Shown in pieces: positions 44,219-53,231 of a DNA stretch of 57,592 bases. The notes under the pieces were generated by a model. It made no database searches. It was not told the origin of the DNA and worked only from the letters and a program-made list of their open reading frames with translations. Position 1 is the stretch's first letter. Each line of letters starts with the position of its first letter. The DNA is from an uncultured Eubacterium sp. (lineage in GTDB: Bacteria; Bacillota; Clostridia; Lachnospirales; Lachnospiraceae). The stretch is from assembly GCA_910589595.1 (NCBI GenBank), contig CAJUTM010000021.1:1-57592 (forward strand). The letters run 5' to 3'. Made by a program: the position numbers and the translations under genes.

Positions 44219-44998
44219 CAAACAAATAAAGGAGTTCACGCTGTCACTCTTTGCCTTCAAAACAACAGAATTGTCTGGGAAAACTTCATCCAGAATCTGA
44301 AGTTCCAACGCCTTTCTTCTCTCTAAATGTGCAATCAGTCCTTCCAGTCCCGTTAACGCATGTAACTTACCGTGCGGAGAACTTTCCAAATATTGAAGCA
44401 TCATCGGAAACCACAATTCATTTCCCGTATCATCTGAACGCTCTTTGCGGATTACGTCTATCGCACCCGGAATATCATCTAGAGCAAGATAAATAATTTC
44501 ATATTGCTTCCCTGCAAGAATCGTCTTTAACCTCACGTAAAAGTTCAGGATTTCCTCATCACTCATATCAAAAAATAGAATCAGATTTTCAATAATATTT
44601 TGAAAAATAGAACACTCAAAGATTTGTCCCTCTCCGTTCCATCTCTGATAGCGACTGAAAATTACCTTCTCAAAAGCTTCTCTGTCCAGCGTTCCATTGT
44701 ATATTTCAAAGTTCTCCAAATCCTTGTGAAAGCCTGAAATATCCGTTAATATCTGTGTATAGCAGATGATTTTATGCTCTTCCTCCACGACAGTCTTTTC
44801 TCTTATTTCTCTTTCAAGAGATGGATATTTTTTCAGTATTTCGTCGTACTGTTCTTCTGTTACATACGCACACCATGCCAATTCAACCGGCGAAAAATCT
44901 CCCTCCCGGAACGCCTTGTACTCGCTCAATTGTTTTACAAACTCTTGTACAAATGTCGTCTTTCCAGCACCTTGTAATCCTTCCACAAAATAATTCAT
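44204..44998 (-). CDS. P-loop NTPase / kinase-like protein of unknown function
   Basis: A 264-residue protein with Walker A GLQGAGKTTF at residues 7-16 right at the N terminus, a FECSIFQNIIENLILFFDMS lid-like helix and an IYLALDDIPGAIDVIRKER stretch. The layout resembles deoxynucleoside or thymidylate kinases, but no diagnostic substrate motif is seen. The last dozen residues (VNSFICLHLRR) look atypical and may be a junction. GGAGG lies five bases before the ATG, and the ATG overlaps the stop of the upstream RhuM remnant by four bases. Confidence 0.7.
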   Translation of the reverse strand: MNYFVEGLQGAGKTTFVQEFVKQLSEYKAFREGDFSPVELAWCAYVTEEQYDEILKKYPSLEREIREKTVVEEEHKIICYTQILTDISGFHKDLENFEIYNGTLDREAFEKVIFSRYQRWNGEGQIFECSIFQNIIENLILFFDMSDEEILNFYVRLKTILAGKQYEIIYLALDDIPGAIDVIRKERSDDTGNELWFPMMLQYLESSPHGKLHALTGLEGLIAHLERRKALELQILDEVFPDNSVVLKAKSDSVNSFICLHLRR

Positions 44999-45382
44999 GT
45001 TTCCTCCTTTTTCTGCACATCAGTGATTGACACATAGTGCAGAATATCCTTTTGAATATACTCATGCAGACGCTCGGTATCCGAGAGCAATGACCATATC
45101 TAAATTATAGTGGTCAATATTTCTTTTTACCTGTCTTGTGCCTTCTGTACGAATTAACAAGAATTTCTTGTTAGTTGCCGTCTTCTGCAATTCACCATCT
45201 CTAAATATACTTTCAATATGCAGACTGATATTTTGCTGTGTTGTATCATACAATTCAGCTATCTGCGCCTGCGTGGGCCATAAATCCTCATCAGAAAAAC
45301 GTACCGACACCCTTGTTACACTTTTTTCATCCTGATAAAGTATAATATTATTATCGTTGTTTTCAATTGCTTTTTGTGTCAT
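44995..45382 (-). pseudogene. RhuM-family virulence protein remnant with internal deletion
   Basis: The first 106 codons (45062-45382) match the N terminus of RhuM proteins: ISLHIESIFRDGEL, TRQVKRNIDHYNLDMVIALGYR. There the frame shifts and soon stops. The other frame resumes with DTERLHEYIQKD, which is the next conserved block of RhuM after a missing stretch of about 12 residues, so a deletion of about 40 bases removed it and broke the frame. The tail then leaves the family and stops at 44995. Whole members are about 330 residues. The RhuM family is often found in mobile islands. Confidence 0.75.
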
Positions 45383-45433
45383 TCTGTTTCTGAGACATAA
45401 TCACAAAAATTATATCACATAGCCAAAAATCTT

Positions 45434-46795
45434 TCAATCAAGCCTGTCCAAAAGGCACACCGTCTCTATCCCCCTCGTCCACGGAAACATATCAACGCAC
45501 TTTGCTTTCAGCGGACGGTATCCTGCTTCCAGAAAAATTTCCATATCTCTTGCCAGACTCGTCGGCTTACAAGAAACGTAGATAATGCGATTCACATTAA
45601 AATCCAAAATCCTGTGGATTGCTTTTGGGTGTATCCCCTCGCGCGGCGGGTCTAAGACAATAGTATCCGGTGTCTCTTCCAACTCTTCAATAACTTTTCC
45701 GACATCTCCGGCGTAAAAAAAGCAATTATCCAGTTGATTGAGCGACGCATTCTCTCTTGCCGCCCTCACGGCCTCCTCTACGATTTCCACCCCCACTACC
45801 TTTTTCGCTACCGGCGCTAGCATCTGCGCTATCGTTCCGGTTCCGCAATAGAGGTCAAAAACTACTTTCCCCTCGATATCTCCCAAGTATTCCCTCACTG
45901 TCTGATACAACACCTCTGCTCCTGCCGAGTTCGTCTGAAAAAAGGAAAATGGTGAGATTTTAAAGGTAAGTCCTAACAATTCCTCGTAAAAATATTCGTG
46001 TCCGTACAACACCGTTGTCGTTTCTGCCCGCACAACATCGGCAAGACCGTCATTTATCATATGTAAGATACCGGCATAACTGCCAGTGAGCGATAACGAT
46101 AGCAGGCAGTCACAAAATTCCTTTTCCGGAATGGACGCAAATGACGTTGTCACCAGACAGACAAGCAATTCTCCTGTCTTCCATGCCTTTCTCACAAGCA
46201 GATGGCGCAGCGCCCCTTCATGGCGCATCTTATGATAGAACGGTATGTTCTTTTCCCGAAAAAACTCCATGGTTGCAGCTACTATTTTGCGGATATCAGA
46301 ATCCACAATCCGGCAGTCAGTAACCGGTACAATATCATAAAAACTTCCCCGCTTATGCAGACCAAGCGTAAGAGGGCCGTCTTTTATCTCATCACCAAAG
46401 GAAAACTCCATTTTGTTGCGATATTCCCAGACTCTCGGACTGGCTACGCATTCCTCTAACGGAAAACCGGAGTCTACGTTTCGCAACAACGTCTGCACCT
46501 GTTCCAATTTCAGACTTTTCTGATTCTCATAGTTCATTGTCTGATATGCGCAGCCTCCACAATCATGAAAATGCGGACAGGGTGGAGTTTGATTTTCACA
46601 AGCAGATGGCGTCACAACTTCAATTAAATTTCCTACCCGTCTCTTTCCCGCCTTTTTCAACTGAAAACGAACCCGTTGTCCGGGAATTGTATTTTTTACG
46701 AGAACCAGCTCCGTCTCTCCCCTTACTTCTACCATCCCTTTATTGGGAAATTTCAACGCAATTACCGTTCCCTCATATATTTCATTTTTTTTCAT
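45434..46795 (-). CDS. rlmD: 23S rRNA (uracil-C5)-methyltransferase, RlmD/RlmCD family
   Basis: A 453-residue RumA-type enzyme that makes 5-methyluridine in 23S rRNA (or tRNA). From the N terminus: a TRAM domain (IYEGTVIALKFPNKGMVEV), a 4Fe-4S Cys cluster (CPHFHDCGGCAYQ), the SAM-binding motif FDLYCGTGTIAQML, DPPREGIHPKA, and the catalytic Cys in YVSCKPTSLARD (about Cys406). Length is typical. The paralogue specificity (m5U747/1939 or m5U54) cannot be told. A promoter with TATAAT lies upstream. Confidence 0.9.
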   Translation of the reverse strand: MKKNEIYEGTVIALKFPNKGMVEVRGETELVLVKNTIPGQRVRFQLKKAGKRRVGNLIEVVTPSACENQTPPCPHFHDCGGCAYQTMNYENQKSLKLEQVQTLLRNVDSGFPLEECVASPRVWEYRNKMEFSFGDEIKDGPLTLGLHKRGSFYDIVPVTDCRIVDSDIRKIVAATMEFFREKNIPFYHKMRHEGALRHLLVRKAWKTGELLVCLVTTSFASIPEKEFCDCLLSLSLTGSYAGILHMINDGLADVVRAETTTVLYGHEYFYEELLGLTFKISPFSFFQTNSAGAEVLYQTVREYLGDIEGKVVFDLYCGTGTIAQMLAPVAKKVVGVEIVEEAVRAARENASLNQLDNCFFYAGDVGKVIEELEETPDTIVLDPPREGIHPKAIHRILDFNVNRIIYVSCKPTSLARDMEIFLEAGYRPLKAKCVDMFPWTRGIETVCLLDRLD

Positions 46796-46833
46796 TCAGA
46801 AAATCCTTTCTTTCTCGCCTAGATTTGCACTGT

Positions 46834-46862
46834 ATTATACCATTTGTTCTTGTATTTCACAA
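46834..46862 (-). promoter_or_regulatory. rlmD promoter
   Basis: Minus-strand TTGTGA (46857-46862), 17-base spacer, TATAAT (46834-46839). Its -35 lies inside the spacer of the divergent DUF1836-pcrA promoter. Confidence 0.65.
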
Positions 46863-46878
46863 GTAAATCATATATACT
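46850..46878 (+). promoter_or_regulatory. DUF1836-pcrA promoter
   Basis: Plus-strand TTGTAT (46850-46855), 17-base spacer, TATACT (46873-46878). Start predicted near 46885, where a stem-loop begins (AGCCTGA with TCAGGCT, 46886-46918). Confidence 0.7.
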
Positions 46879-46885
46879 TATAGCT

Positions 46886-46918
46886 AGCCTGACAGGTTCG
46901 GCTTGTCATCATCAGGCT
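46886..46918 (+). promoter_or_regulatory. 5'-terminal stem-loop of the DUF1836-pcrA message
   Basis: AGCCTGA (46886-46892) pairs perfectly with TCAGGCT (46912-46918), starting one base from the predicted transcript end. An alternative inner stem (GACA with TGTC) competes with it. It may protect the RNA 5' end or act as a sensor. Confidence 0.4.
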
Positions 46919-46948
46919 GCGAAACAAGAGGAAAAGAGGTACTCCCAG

Positions 46949-47569
46949 ATGGATTTTTCCAACGAAGAAACGATTATGGATATTATTCAAAAGTTAAAAA
47001 ATATTGATTATATCAATCCGGAAGATATACCAAATATCGATTTGTACATGGACCAGGTGACTACTTTTATGGACGAACATCTTGCCGCCTGCAAGCGCAT
47101 GGACGATGATAAAATTCTTACAAAAACGATGATAAATAACTATACCAAAAACGATTTTCTTCCACCGCCCATCAAGAAAAAGTACTCGAAAGAGCATATG
47201 TACCTTTTAATTTTTTTATACTATTTTAAAAATGTATTATCCATAACAGATATTCAAAAGATTTTTCGCCCATTAACGGATATGTTCTACAACGGTAAAT
47301 CAAGAGATATTAATCTGGAAGATATCTACCGTATGATTTTCAATATGGAGCGCATTCAAACGGATAATCTGACAAAAGACATACTGCGGCGTCTGAAAGC
47401 CTCTCAGGATTTATTTCCGGATGTTAAAGATGAAAAGGAAGCTGATTTTCTTTCCCGTTTCGCTTTCATCTGTCTGCTGAGTTTTGACGTCTATTTAAAA
47501 AAGCAAATTGTTGAACGCATGATAGACGAAACATTATCAGATTACAAAAAGGAGAAAAAGGATAAATAG
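46949..47569 (+). CDS. DUF1836 domain protein
   Basis: A 206-residue protein of the DUF1836 family, with the motifs KTMINNYTKNDFLPPPIKKKYSKEHMYLL-like (about residues 55-85) and LKNVLSITDIQKIF. The first block resembles a MerR/winged-helix DNA-binding region, so a regulatory role is possible; none is proven. I chose the ATG at 46949, which has AGAGG nine bases upstream. It ends three bases before pcrA, in one operon. Confidence 0.8.
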   Translation: MDFSNEETIMDIIQKLKNIDYINPEDIPNIDLYMDQVTTFMDEHLAACKRMDDDKILTKTMINNYTKNDFLPPPIKKKYSKEHMYLLIFLYYFKNVLSITDIQKIFRPLTDMFYNGKSRDINLEDIYRMIFNMERIQTDNLTKDILRRLKASQDLFPDVKDEKEADFLSRFAFICLLSFDVYLKKQIVERMIDETLSDYKKEKKDK

Positions 47570-47571
47570 CC

Positions 47572-49839
47572 ATGAATGAATTATTGACATCATTAAACGA
47601 TAAACAACAAGAGGCGGTTCGTCATTTCGAGGGGCCGCTCCTTATTTTAGCCGGAGCAGGTTCCGGCAAAACCCGTGTTCTTACTTACCGCATTGCCTAT
47701 CTGATAGAGGAGCATCAAATTAACCCCTATCAAATTTTGGCCCTCACTTTCACAAATAAGGCTGCCAATGAGATGCGGGAGCGCGTTGACCACATTGTTC
47801 CTTACGGCTCGCAGAACATATGGGTGAGCACCTTTCACTCCACCTGCGTGCGGATTTTGCGCCGCTATATCGACCACCTCGGTTACGAGCGCAATTTCAC
47901 CATCTACGACAGCGATGACCAGCGGGCGCTGATGAAAGACATATGCAAACATTTGAATATCGACACAAAAAAATATAAGGAAAAAACTTTCCTTAATGCC
48001 ATCTCCTCGGCAAAAGACAAACTGATAACACCGGAACAATACGCCGACGAAGTAGCTAAGGACTATAATAAAAAAATTTTTGGCACGGTTTACAAAGAAT
48101 ATCAGAAACGTCTGCGTCATAATAATGCATTGGATTTTGATGATTTAATTATGCTGACCGTACAATTATTTCAATCCAATGCCGAAGTTCTGGATTACTA
48201 TCAGCAGCGGTTTCAGTTTATTTTGGTAGACGAATATCAGGATACGAATGCGGCGCAATTTACATTTCTCAGTTTGCTTGCCAGCCGTTATCAAAATTTG
48301 TGTGTTGTTGGCGATGACGACCAGTCCATCTACAAATTTCGGGGCGCCGACATCTATAATATTTTGAATTTTGAAAAAATATTTCCCGCTACAAAAGTAA
48401 TTCGTTTGGAGCAGAATTACCGCTCAACGAAAAACATTTTAAATGCGGCGAACGAAGTAATCAAACATAATACGATGCGCAAAGAGAAGTCATTGTGGAC
48501 AAAATCCGAAGAGGGAGCTCCTATTTCTTATGGGCGTTATGAAAACGAATATGAGGAGGCGCAGGAAATCGCCTCGGATATACGCAGACAGTACAAGCAG
48601 GGCATGGATTACCGCAATTTTGCCATTCTCTACCGCACGAATGCACAATCGCGCGTATTCGAAGAAAAATTAGTGTACGAGGGAATCCCTTACCGCATTA
48701 TCGGCGCCATTAACTTCTATGCCCGCAAAGAAATCAAAGATTTACTCTGTTATCTGAAAACCATTAATAACAGCGCTGACGACATCGCGATAAAACGGAT
48801 TATCAATATTCCCCGACGCGGTATCGGTCAGACGACGATTAACCGTATTACAAGCTATTGTCTGGAAAATGAAATAACCTTTTACGAGGCGCTGACACAA
48901 GTTGACAATATTCCGGGTTGCGGGCGCGCCAGCGCTAACATTACTTCTTTCGTCAGCCTGATTGAAGAGTTTCGAAAGAAACTTCGAGATGAAACATACA
49001 CATTAGAAACTCTCATCCATGAAATCATTGACACAACCGGTTATATTCGCCAATTAGAAGCAGAGGATACACCCGAGGCAGAAGCACGAATCGAAAATAT
49101 TGATTCTCTGTTAAACAAAATTGTGCAATTCGAGGAAGACAGCATAGAACCGGCAACTCTTGACGGCCTTTTAGAAGAAATTGCTCTCGTAGCCGATATT
49201 GATTCCGTTTCGGAAGACGCCGACCAGGTTCTATTAATGACTCTGCACAGCGCCAAAGGACTCGAATTTCCTCATGTATACATATGCGGTATGGAGGAAA
49301 ATATTTTTCCTGGCGCAATGGCTGTTTTCGGCGACGACCCGATGGAACTGGAAGAAGAACGAAGGCTGTGCTACGTCGGCATTACCCGTGCAAGGGAGAA
49401 ACTGACTTTAACGGGCGCCAACCAGCGTATGAAAAACGGAGAGTTGACCTTTAACCGCCCGTCCCGTTTTATCAGTGAAATACCAAGATATCTTATGAAA
49501 CAGACATATGGAGCAATTTTAAAAGACACTCCCTCCTATCCGGACACAGAATTACAAGAGAGACTTACTCACCATACCGCTTCCTCACAAGCCACTTCGT
49601 TTTCCGGTGACAAGAAAAATCCGTTTGCCAACAATCCCTATATTCAAAAGGGATTTGGTTCTTCTACGAAAGAGCCCGATTATAAGGCAGGAGACCGCGT
49701 AACCCACTTTAAGTTTGGTTCAGGAACAATAACCTCTATGAGTAAGTTGGCAAATGATTACGAAGTCGTTGTTTTATTTGATAACTTTGGACAGCGCAAA
49801 CTGCGCTCTTCGTTTGCCAAATTAGTGCGTGAGAAATAA
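47572..49839 (+). CDS. pcrA: ATP-dependent DNA helicase PcrA (UvrD family)
   Basis: A 755-residue superfamily 1A 3'-5' helicase for repair, replication restart and plasmid replication. Motifs in order: Q-motif LNDKQQEAVRHFEG, Walker A AGAGSGKTRVLTYRI, LTFTNKAANEMRERV, VDEYQDTN, GDDDQSIYKFRGA, QNYRS, LMTLHSAKGLEF and CYVGITRAREKL. A C-terminal Tudor-like domain (GDRVTHFKFGSGTI to FAKLVREK) binds RNA polymerase in the Bacillus homologue. Length is typical for PcrA. A strong terminator follows. Confidence 0.97.
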   Translation: MNELLTSLNDKQQEAVRHFEGPLLILAGAGSGKTRVLTYRIAYLIEEHQINPYQILALTFTNKAANEMRERVDHIVPYGSQNIWVSTFHSTCVRILRRYIDHLGYERNFTIYDSDDQRALMKDICKHLNIDTKKYKEKTFLNAISSAKDKLITPEQYADEVAKDYNKKIFGTVYKEYQKRLRHNNALDFDDLIMLTVQLFQSNAEVLDYYQQRFQFILVDEYQDTNAAQFTFLSLLASRYQNLCVVGDDDQSIYKFRGADIYNILNFEKIFPATKVIRLEQNYRSTKNILNAANEVIKHNTMRKEKSLWTKSEEGAPISYGRYENEYEEAQEIASDIRRQYKQGMDYRNFAILYRTNAQSRVFEEKLVYEGIPYRIIGAINFYARKEIKDLLCYLKTINNSADDIAIKRIINIPRRGIGQTTINRITSYCLENEITFYEALTQVDNIPGCGRASANITSFVSLIEEFRKKLRDETYTLETLIHEIIDTTGYIRQLEAEDTPEAEARIENIDSLLNKIVQFEEDSIEPATLDGLLEEIALVADIDSVSEDADQVLLMTLHSAKGLEFPHVYICGMEENIFPGAMAVFGDDPMELEEERRLCYVGITRAREKLTLTGANQRMKNGELTFNRPSRFISEIPRYLMKQTYGAILKDTPSYPDTELQERLTHHTASSQATSFSGDKKNPFANNPYIQKGFGSSTKEPDYKAGDRVTHFKFGSGTITSMSKLANDYEVVVLFDNFGQRKLRSSFAKLVREK

Positions 49840-49854
49840 CCATGCATAAATTAA

Positions 49855-49907
49855 AAATAAAGTGTGCCGTTAGTTTCTTTTTTCTAACTTACACACTTTA
49901 TTTTTTT
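49855..49907. terminator. Bidirectional terminator between pcrA and the YbjQ-like gene
   Basis: A 12-bp perfect stem (AAATAAAGTGTG with its complement) encloses a second GTTAG/CTAAC stem. T tracts lie on the plus side (TTTATTTTTTT) and, more weakly, on the minus side, serving both convergent genes. Confidence 0.85.
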
Positions 49908-49914
49908 CTTTTCC

Positions 49915-51039
49915 CTACTGCGGTTCACTCTGACATAATTCCTCTAATTTCTTGATGGCAGAATCTTTCATCGTTCCATACATCCGTTCCATACCCGCTA
50001 TTTTTTTAATTTCAGGTAATATTTCAAATTTGAAGTTTTCATCCGAACACTCTACATTCTGAAGATATTCATATATTTCTTTGGCATCATTAAGAGCCGT
50101 TATATCGGCAAGATATTCCTGTAAATGAAAAGCATCCAAATCTTTATTGCCAGAACTAAAGCAAATCGTTTCCACGGAACGTCCACACAATGTGCATACA
50201 GGCTCATTATCTGCATTTTCCATACCGCAATAACATACCCAGCCATTATCTGTTTTATGCGCATTGACAACCGCGTCATTTCCATGATATTTTCTAATAT
50301 ACCATAATTCTTTTGTTGAACTGTCAATTTCCTTATTTTGTGCAGTAGAGCCGGCAATTATATCCTGTCCGTTAATCATACATTTATTAACACGAATGGA
50401 AACAGCTTCGATGGATTTAAAAATATTATTATCCAATTCTATGCTACTGGTTTCAGTAGATAACTCATCTTCGTCACTCTTGTGGATATCAACAAAGGCA
50501 ATATTGGAAAATTCAATTACGTTATTAAATATTGTTTTAAAGGTTATACTTACTTCTAATCCTTTTATTTCTTTATCTGTATAACTTTTGCCACCCAAAC
50601 TGATATATGCCTTACCGGTACTGTCGGTATTATAGAATACAACGTCGGAAATTCTAAAAGGAAGCGACAAATTATACTCCATATTCGGAACTCGTTTTGT
50701 CTCCTCTTCACTTTCTGGCATTTTCTTCTCAACTTTAACAATCGTTCCACTGACAATAACACCGATAATATCACTGCTAAATGTCGTATAATCAACATCA
50801 ATGCCGATAATTGCATTTCCTCCCAGTTTTTTTGCCTGCTGTACTAATCTATCTTTTGCCGCACCTTCCGCAGAATCCAGCTTCTCCTCATAAGAACTGC
50901 TTCTGGAACCAAAAATATCGGATACAGCCGCATTAAATGAACTTAAAAATCCCGTTCCTAATACGACTTGGGAACTCTTATGACCTAAATAGGAAATAAT
51001 TTCATACCCCTCAAAATTATAACCGGATGTTAAAAGCAT
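49915..51039 (-). CDS. YbjQ-like heavy-metal-binding domain protein with C-terminal zinc ribbon
   Basis: A 374-residue protein. Residues 1-115 match the YbjQ/DUF74 fold (GYEIISYLGHKSSQVVLGTG, AKKLGGNAIIGIDVDYTTF). The middle is a beta-rich region of unknown type. Near residue 275 there is a zinc ribbon (GWVCYCGMENADNEPVCTLCG, two CxC/CxxC pairs), followed by a helical tail. There is no signal peptide. The pentameric YbjQ fold is of unknown function. The start at 51039 has GGAGG eight bases upstream. Confidence 0.8.
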   Translation of the reverse strand: MLLTSGYNFEGYEIISYLGHKSSQVVLGTGFLSSFNAAVSDIFGSRSSSYEEKLDSAEGAAKDRLVQQAKKLGGNAIIGIDVDYTTFSSDIIGVIVSGTIVKVEKKMPESEEETKRVPNMEYNLSLPFRISDVVFYNTDSTGKAYISLGGKSYTDKEIKGLEVSITFKTIFNNVIEFSNIAFVDIHKSDEDELSTETSSIELDNNIFKSIEAVSIRVNKCMINGQDIIAGSTAQNKEIDSSTKELWYIRKYHGNDAVVNAHKTDNGWVCYCGMENADNEPVCTLCGRSVETICFSSGNKDLDAFHLQEYLADITALNDAKEIYEYLQNVECSDENFKFEILPEIKKIAGMERMYGTMKDSAIKKLEELCQSEPQ

Positions 51040-51159
51040 AAATTTTCCTCCTCTGTTGCTTATCATTTATCAAATACCTCTTAAACATTATAGCACTTGA
51101 ATATATGTATTACAATTATTTCTTCCTTTTCGCAAATAACAAAAAGCCGGAAGAGGCGG

Positions 51160-51188
51160 TTGTATATTTTTAAAGAACATGGTATACT
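51160..51188 (+). promoter_or_regulatory. Promoter of the small acidic membrane protein
   Basis: Plus-strand TTGTAT (51160-51165), 17-base spacer, TATACT (51183-51188). Start predicted near 51195, about 33 bases before the ATG. Confidence 0.7.
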
Positions 51189-51227
51189 ATTATCATATTA
51201 TGTTTCGTGAGAAAGGATGGATGAATC

Positions 51228-51506
51228 ATGTCAGGAAAAATAGAAGAAATGATGAATCATGCAAAAATTGCAGAATTACTCAATAAGAAAAAGGCAGAGG
51301 AAGAAAATAAAAACTTTGTTTTATGGCTTTTAGCCATTGTCGGTGCAGTCGCTGCCGTTGCTGCAATTGCTTTTGCTGTCTATCGTTATATGAACCCTAA
51401 GTATGCAGACTTTGACGGCGAGTTTGATTATGATGAATTTGAAGATGATTTTGAAGACGACGACATTAATGAAGATGATGTTTATGTAAAACCGGTAAAC
51501 AAGTAA
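51228..51506 (+). CDS. Small membrane protein with acidic tail
   Basis: A 92-residue protein: an N-terminal charged helix (EEMMNHAKIAELLNKKKAEEE), one membrane segment (about residues 29-49, VLWLLAIVGAVAAVAAIAFAV) and a very acidic tail (FDGEFDYDEFEDDFEDDD). I do not recognise a family with certainty; short proteins of this build occur in Lachnospiraceae. AAAGGATGG precedes the ATG, and it has its own promoter and terminator, so it is a monocistronic unit. Confidence 0.78.
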   Translation: MSGKIEEMMNHAKIAELLNKKKAEEENKNFVLWLLAIVGAVAAVAAIAFAVYRYMNPKYADFDGEFDYDEFEDDFEDDDINEDDVYVKPVNK

Positions 51507-51559
51507 GCGATACCTTGTGTTTTGTGGTCGTATCATAAAAAATTAAAGTTAAGTTAAAG

Positions 51560-51589
51560 AGGCTCGCGCTTTTCAGCCGAGCCTTTTTC
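51560..51589 (+). terminator. Terminator after the small membrane protein
   Basis: AGGCTCG pairs perfectly with CGAGCCT across an 11-base loop and is followed by TTTTTC. It also lies downstream of degV on the other strand, where the U tract is weak. Confidence 0.8.
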
Positions 51590-51604
51590 TGCTACTTCTC
51601 TTTC

Positions 51605-52486
51605 TCATTGCAATTCATCTACTACTTTTGATATGGCAACCGCCAACGCCCCCGGCCCGATGTGACAGGAAACACTGAGCGATAACGGGTCCATAATATC
51701 AATTGTGTGTCCGGTGAACTCTTCTTCCAGTTCCTGTTTAAATATTTTCGCTTCTGTATCGTCAGCCGAATATGCTACCTGCATATAGAAATTTTCTCCA
51801 TTGGGGTCGTGGAAACGGTTTTCCAAATCTTTGCGGATTGCTTTTATCATCGTCGTTTTTGCCTGCTTTATTGTTTTCACCTTGGCATAGGCGTCTAGTT
51901 TTTCCCCTTGGATTTGCAATACCGGTTTGATACGGAGGACAGCGCCGATTGCCGCCGCAGCCGGAGTAATGCGGCCGCCTTTTTTCAAATAGGACAGCGT
52001 GTCTACCATAATATATATACTGGATTCAAACTTTTCCCGCAGCAGTATATCGCGAATCTGACTACCCTCATATCCTTTCTTTACCAATTCGATGGCATCG
52101 AGGACTGACTGCCTCTGCGTGACAGAAATACGCTGATTGTCTACAACAAATACTTTTCCCTCATATTCCGGCTCATAGGACAGCATCATGGCGGTACCAC
52201 AGGAACTGCTCAATCCGCTGGACATGGGAATATATACAATCTCATCATATTCTTCTAATACTTCATTCCATAAGGACGTAAGTGTTTCCGGCGCCGGCTG
52301 CGAAGTTGTCACATCCGCTCCTTTTTCCAGATATTCATAAAATTCCTGCTGGTTCATACTAATATCTTCCAGATAAGTTTCCTCATTTACAAAAAAAGGC
52401 ATCGGCACAACCCGAATTCCAAGCTCTTTCGCCTGTCCCTGTGTAATACCACTGTTGCTATCGGTAATAACGGTTACTTTCTTCAT
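51605..52486 (-). CDS. DegV family fatty-acid-binding protein
   Basis: A 293-residue DegV/FakB-type protein. The start KKVTVITDSNSGITQ and the ligand-loop motifs TTSQPAPETL and IPMSSGLSSSCGTA are diagnostic. FakB proteins present a fatty acid to the kinase FakA for phospholipid synthesis; FakA is not in the window, and other DegV proteins bind different lipids. It is a single gene with a GGGGG binding site seven bases before the ATG. Confidence 0.92.
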   Translation of the reverse strand: MKKVTVITDSNSGITQGQAKELGIRVVPMPFFVNEETYLEDISMNQQEFYEYLEKGADVTTSQPAPETLTSLWNEVLEEYDEIVYIPMSSGLSSSCGTAMMLSYEPEYEGKVFVVDNQRISVTQRQSVLDAIELVKKGYEGSQIRDILLREKFESSIYIMVDTLSYLKKGGRITPAAAAIGAVLRIKPVLQIQGEKLDAYAKVKTIKQAKTTMIKAIRKDLENRFHDPNGENFYMQVAYSADDTEAKIFKQELEEEFTGHTIDIMDPLSLSVSCHIGPGALAVAISKVVDELQ

Positions 52487-52529
52487 CGTTACGTCCCCCT
52501 TTATTCAGAACATTATGGTTTCTATCTTA

Positions 52530-53231
52530 CTATTGTTCGCCCGCTTTGTCAATAAGACGATACTTTCCGATAATTCGTCCTATCCTCTTTAAAACAGGCT
52601 TTTTTAGTATCCACAAAAAGAGGGATGTTGATACAGCAAAAAGCAAATTAAATGGCAGTGCAGAGGCATAAATGGAAAAAATAATTGGCAGATTAATCTC
52701 CTGTGAAGCAAAAAAAATCGTATTGAGGTCTACGATACCCCCATATATAAATAAGACGGAAAACAAGCCATACAGCGCTATCTTCCACGTTGTCTGGCGT
52801 CTGCCGTAAAAGAAAACCCCCGCCAGCGCACCAATGAGGCCGAAAGCAAACATCTGAAACGGCGTCCATGAACCCTGCCCAAAATAGAAATTGGACACAA
52901 AAGCACTGACTGCGCCAGTCACAAAACCAACCTCTGCACCAAATGCAACTCCAGCTAAAATAATTACTGCGGCAACCGGCTTGATTTGCGGCAGAATGAA
53001 AAAAGCAATGCGTGAAACGATGGCAAGAGCACAAAGAGAAGCAATCATTGTCAGTAATAAAGCATGAGGCTTTCCGGATTCAAAATGCAGAAAAAAACCA
53101 ATCAATCCAACCAGTATAATTCCCAACGCAGTATAATAATACGTTTCCCCTTTGGCAACAAAAATTTCATATAGAAGCAGGCCAATAACAAATAAAACAA
53201 CGAACAGATAAATACTATTTCTTCTTGGCAT
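52530..53231 (-). CDS. ECF transporter substrate-binding (S) subunit
   Basis: A 233-residue integral membrane protein with about six helices, of the ECF S-component kind (AEVGFVTGAVSAFVSNFYFGQGSWTPFQMFAFGLIGALAG is the conserved core, seen in parts). It binds one vitamin or cofactor and docks on EcfA/EcfT. The type resembles S subunits linked with DUF4430 proteins and cobalamin uptake, but the ligand is not proven. It overlaps the end of the ATPase gene by 17 bases. Confidence 0.85.
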   Translation of the reverse strand: MPRRNSIYLFVVLFVIGLLLYEIFVAKGETYYYTALGIILVGLIGFFLHFESGKPHALLLTMIASLCALAIVSRIAFFILPQIKPVAAVIILAGVAFGAEVGFVTGAVSAFVSNFYFGQGSWTPFQMFAFGLIGALAGVFFYGRRQTTWKIALYGLFSVLFIYGGIVDLNTIFFASQEINLPIIFSIYASALPFNLLFAVSTSLFLWILKKPVLKRIGRIIGKYRLIDKAGEQ

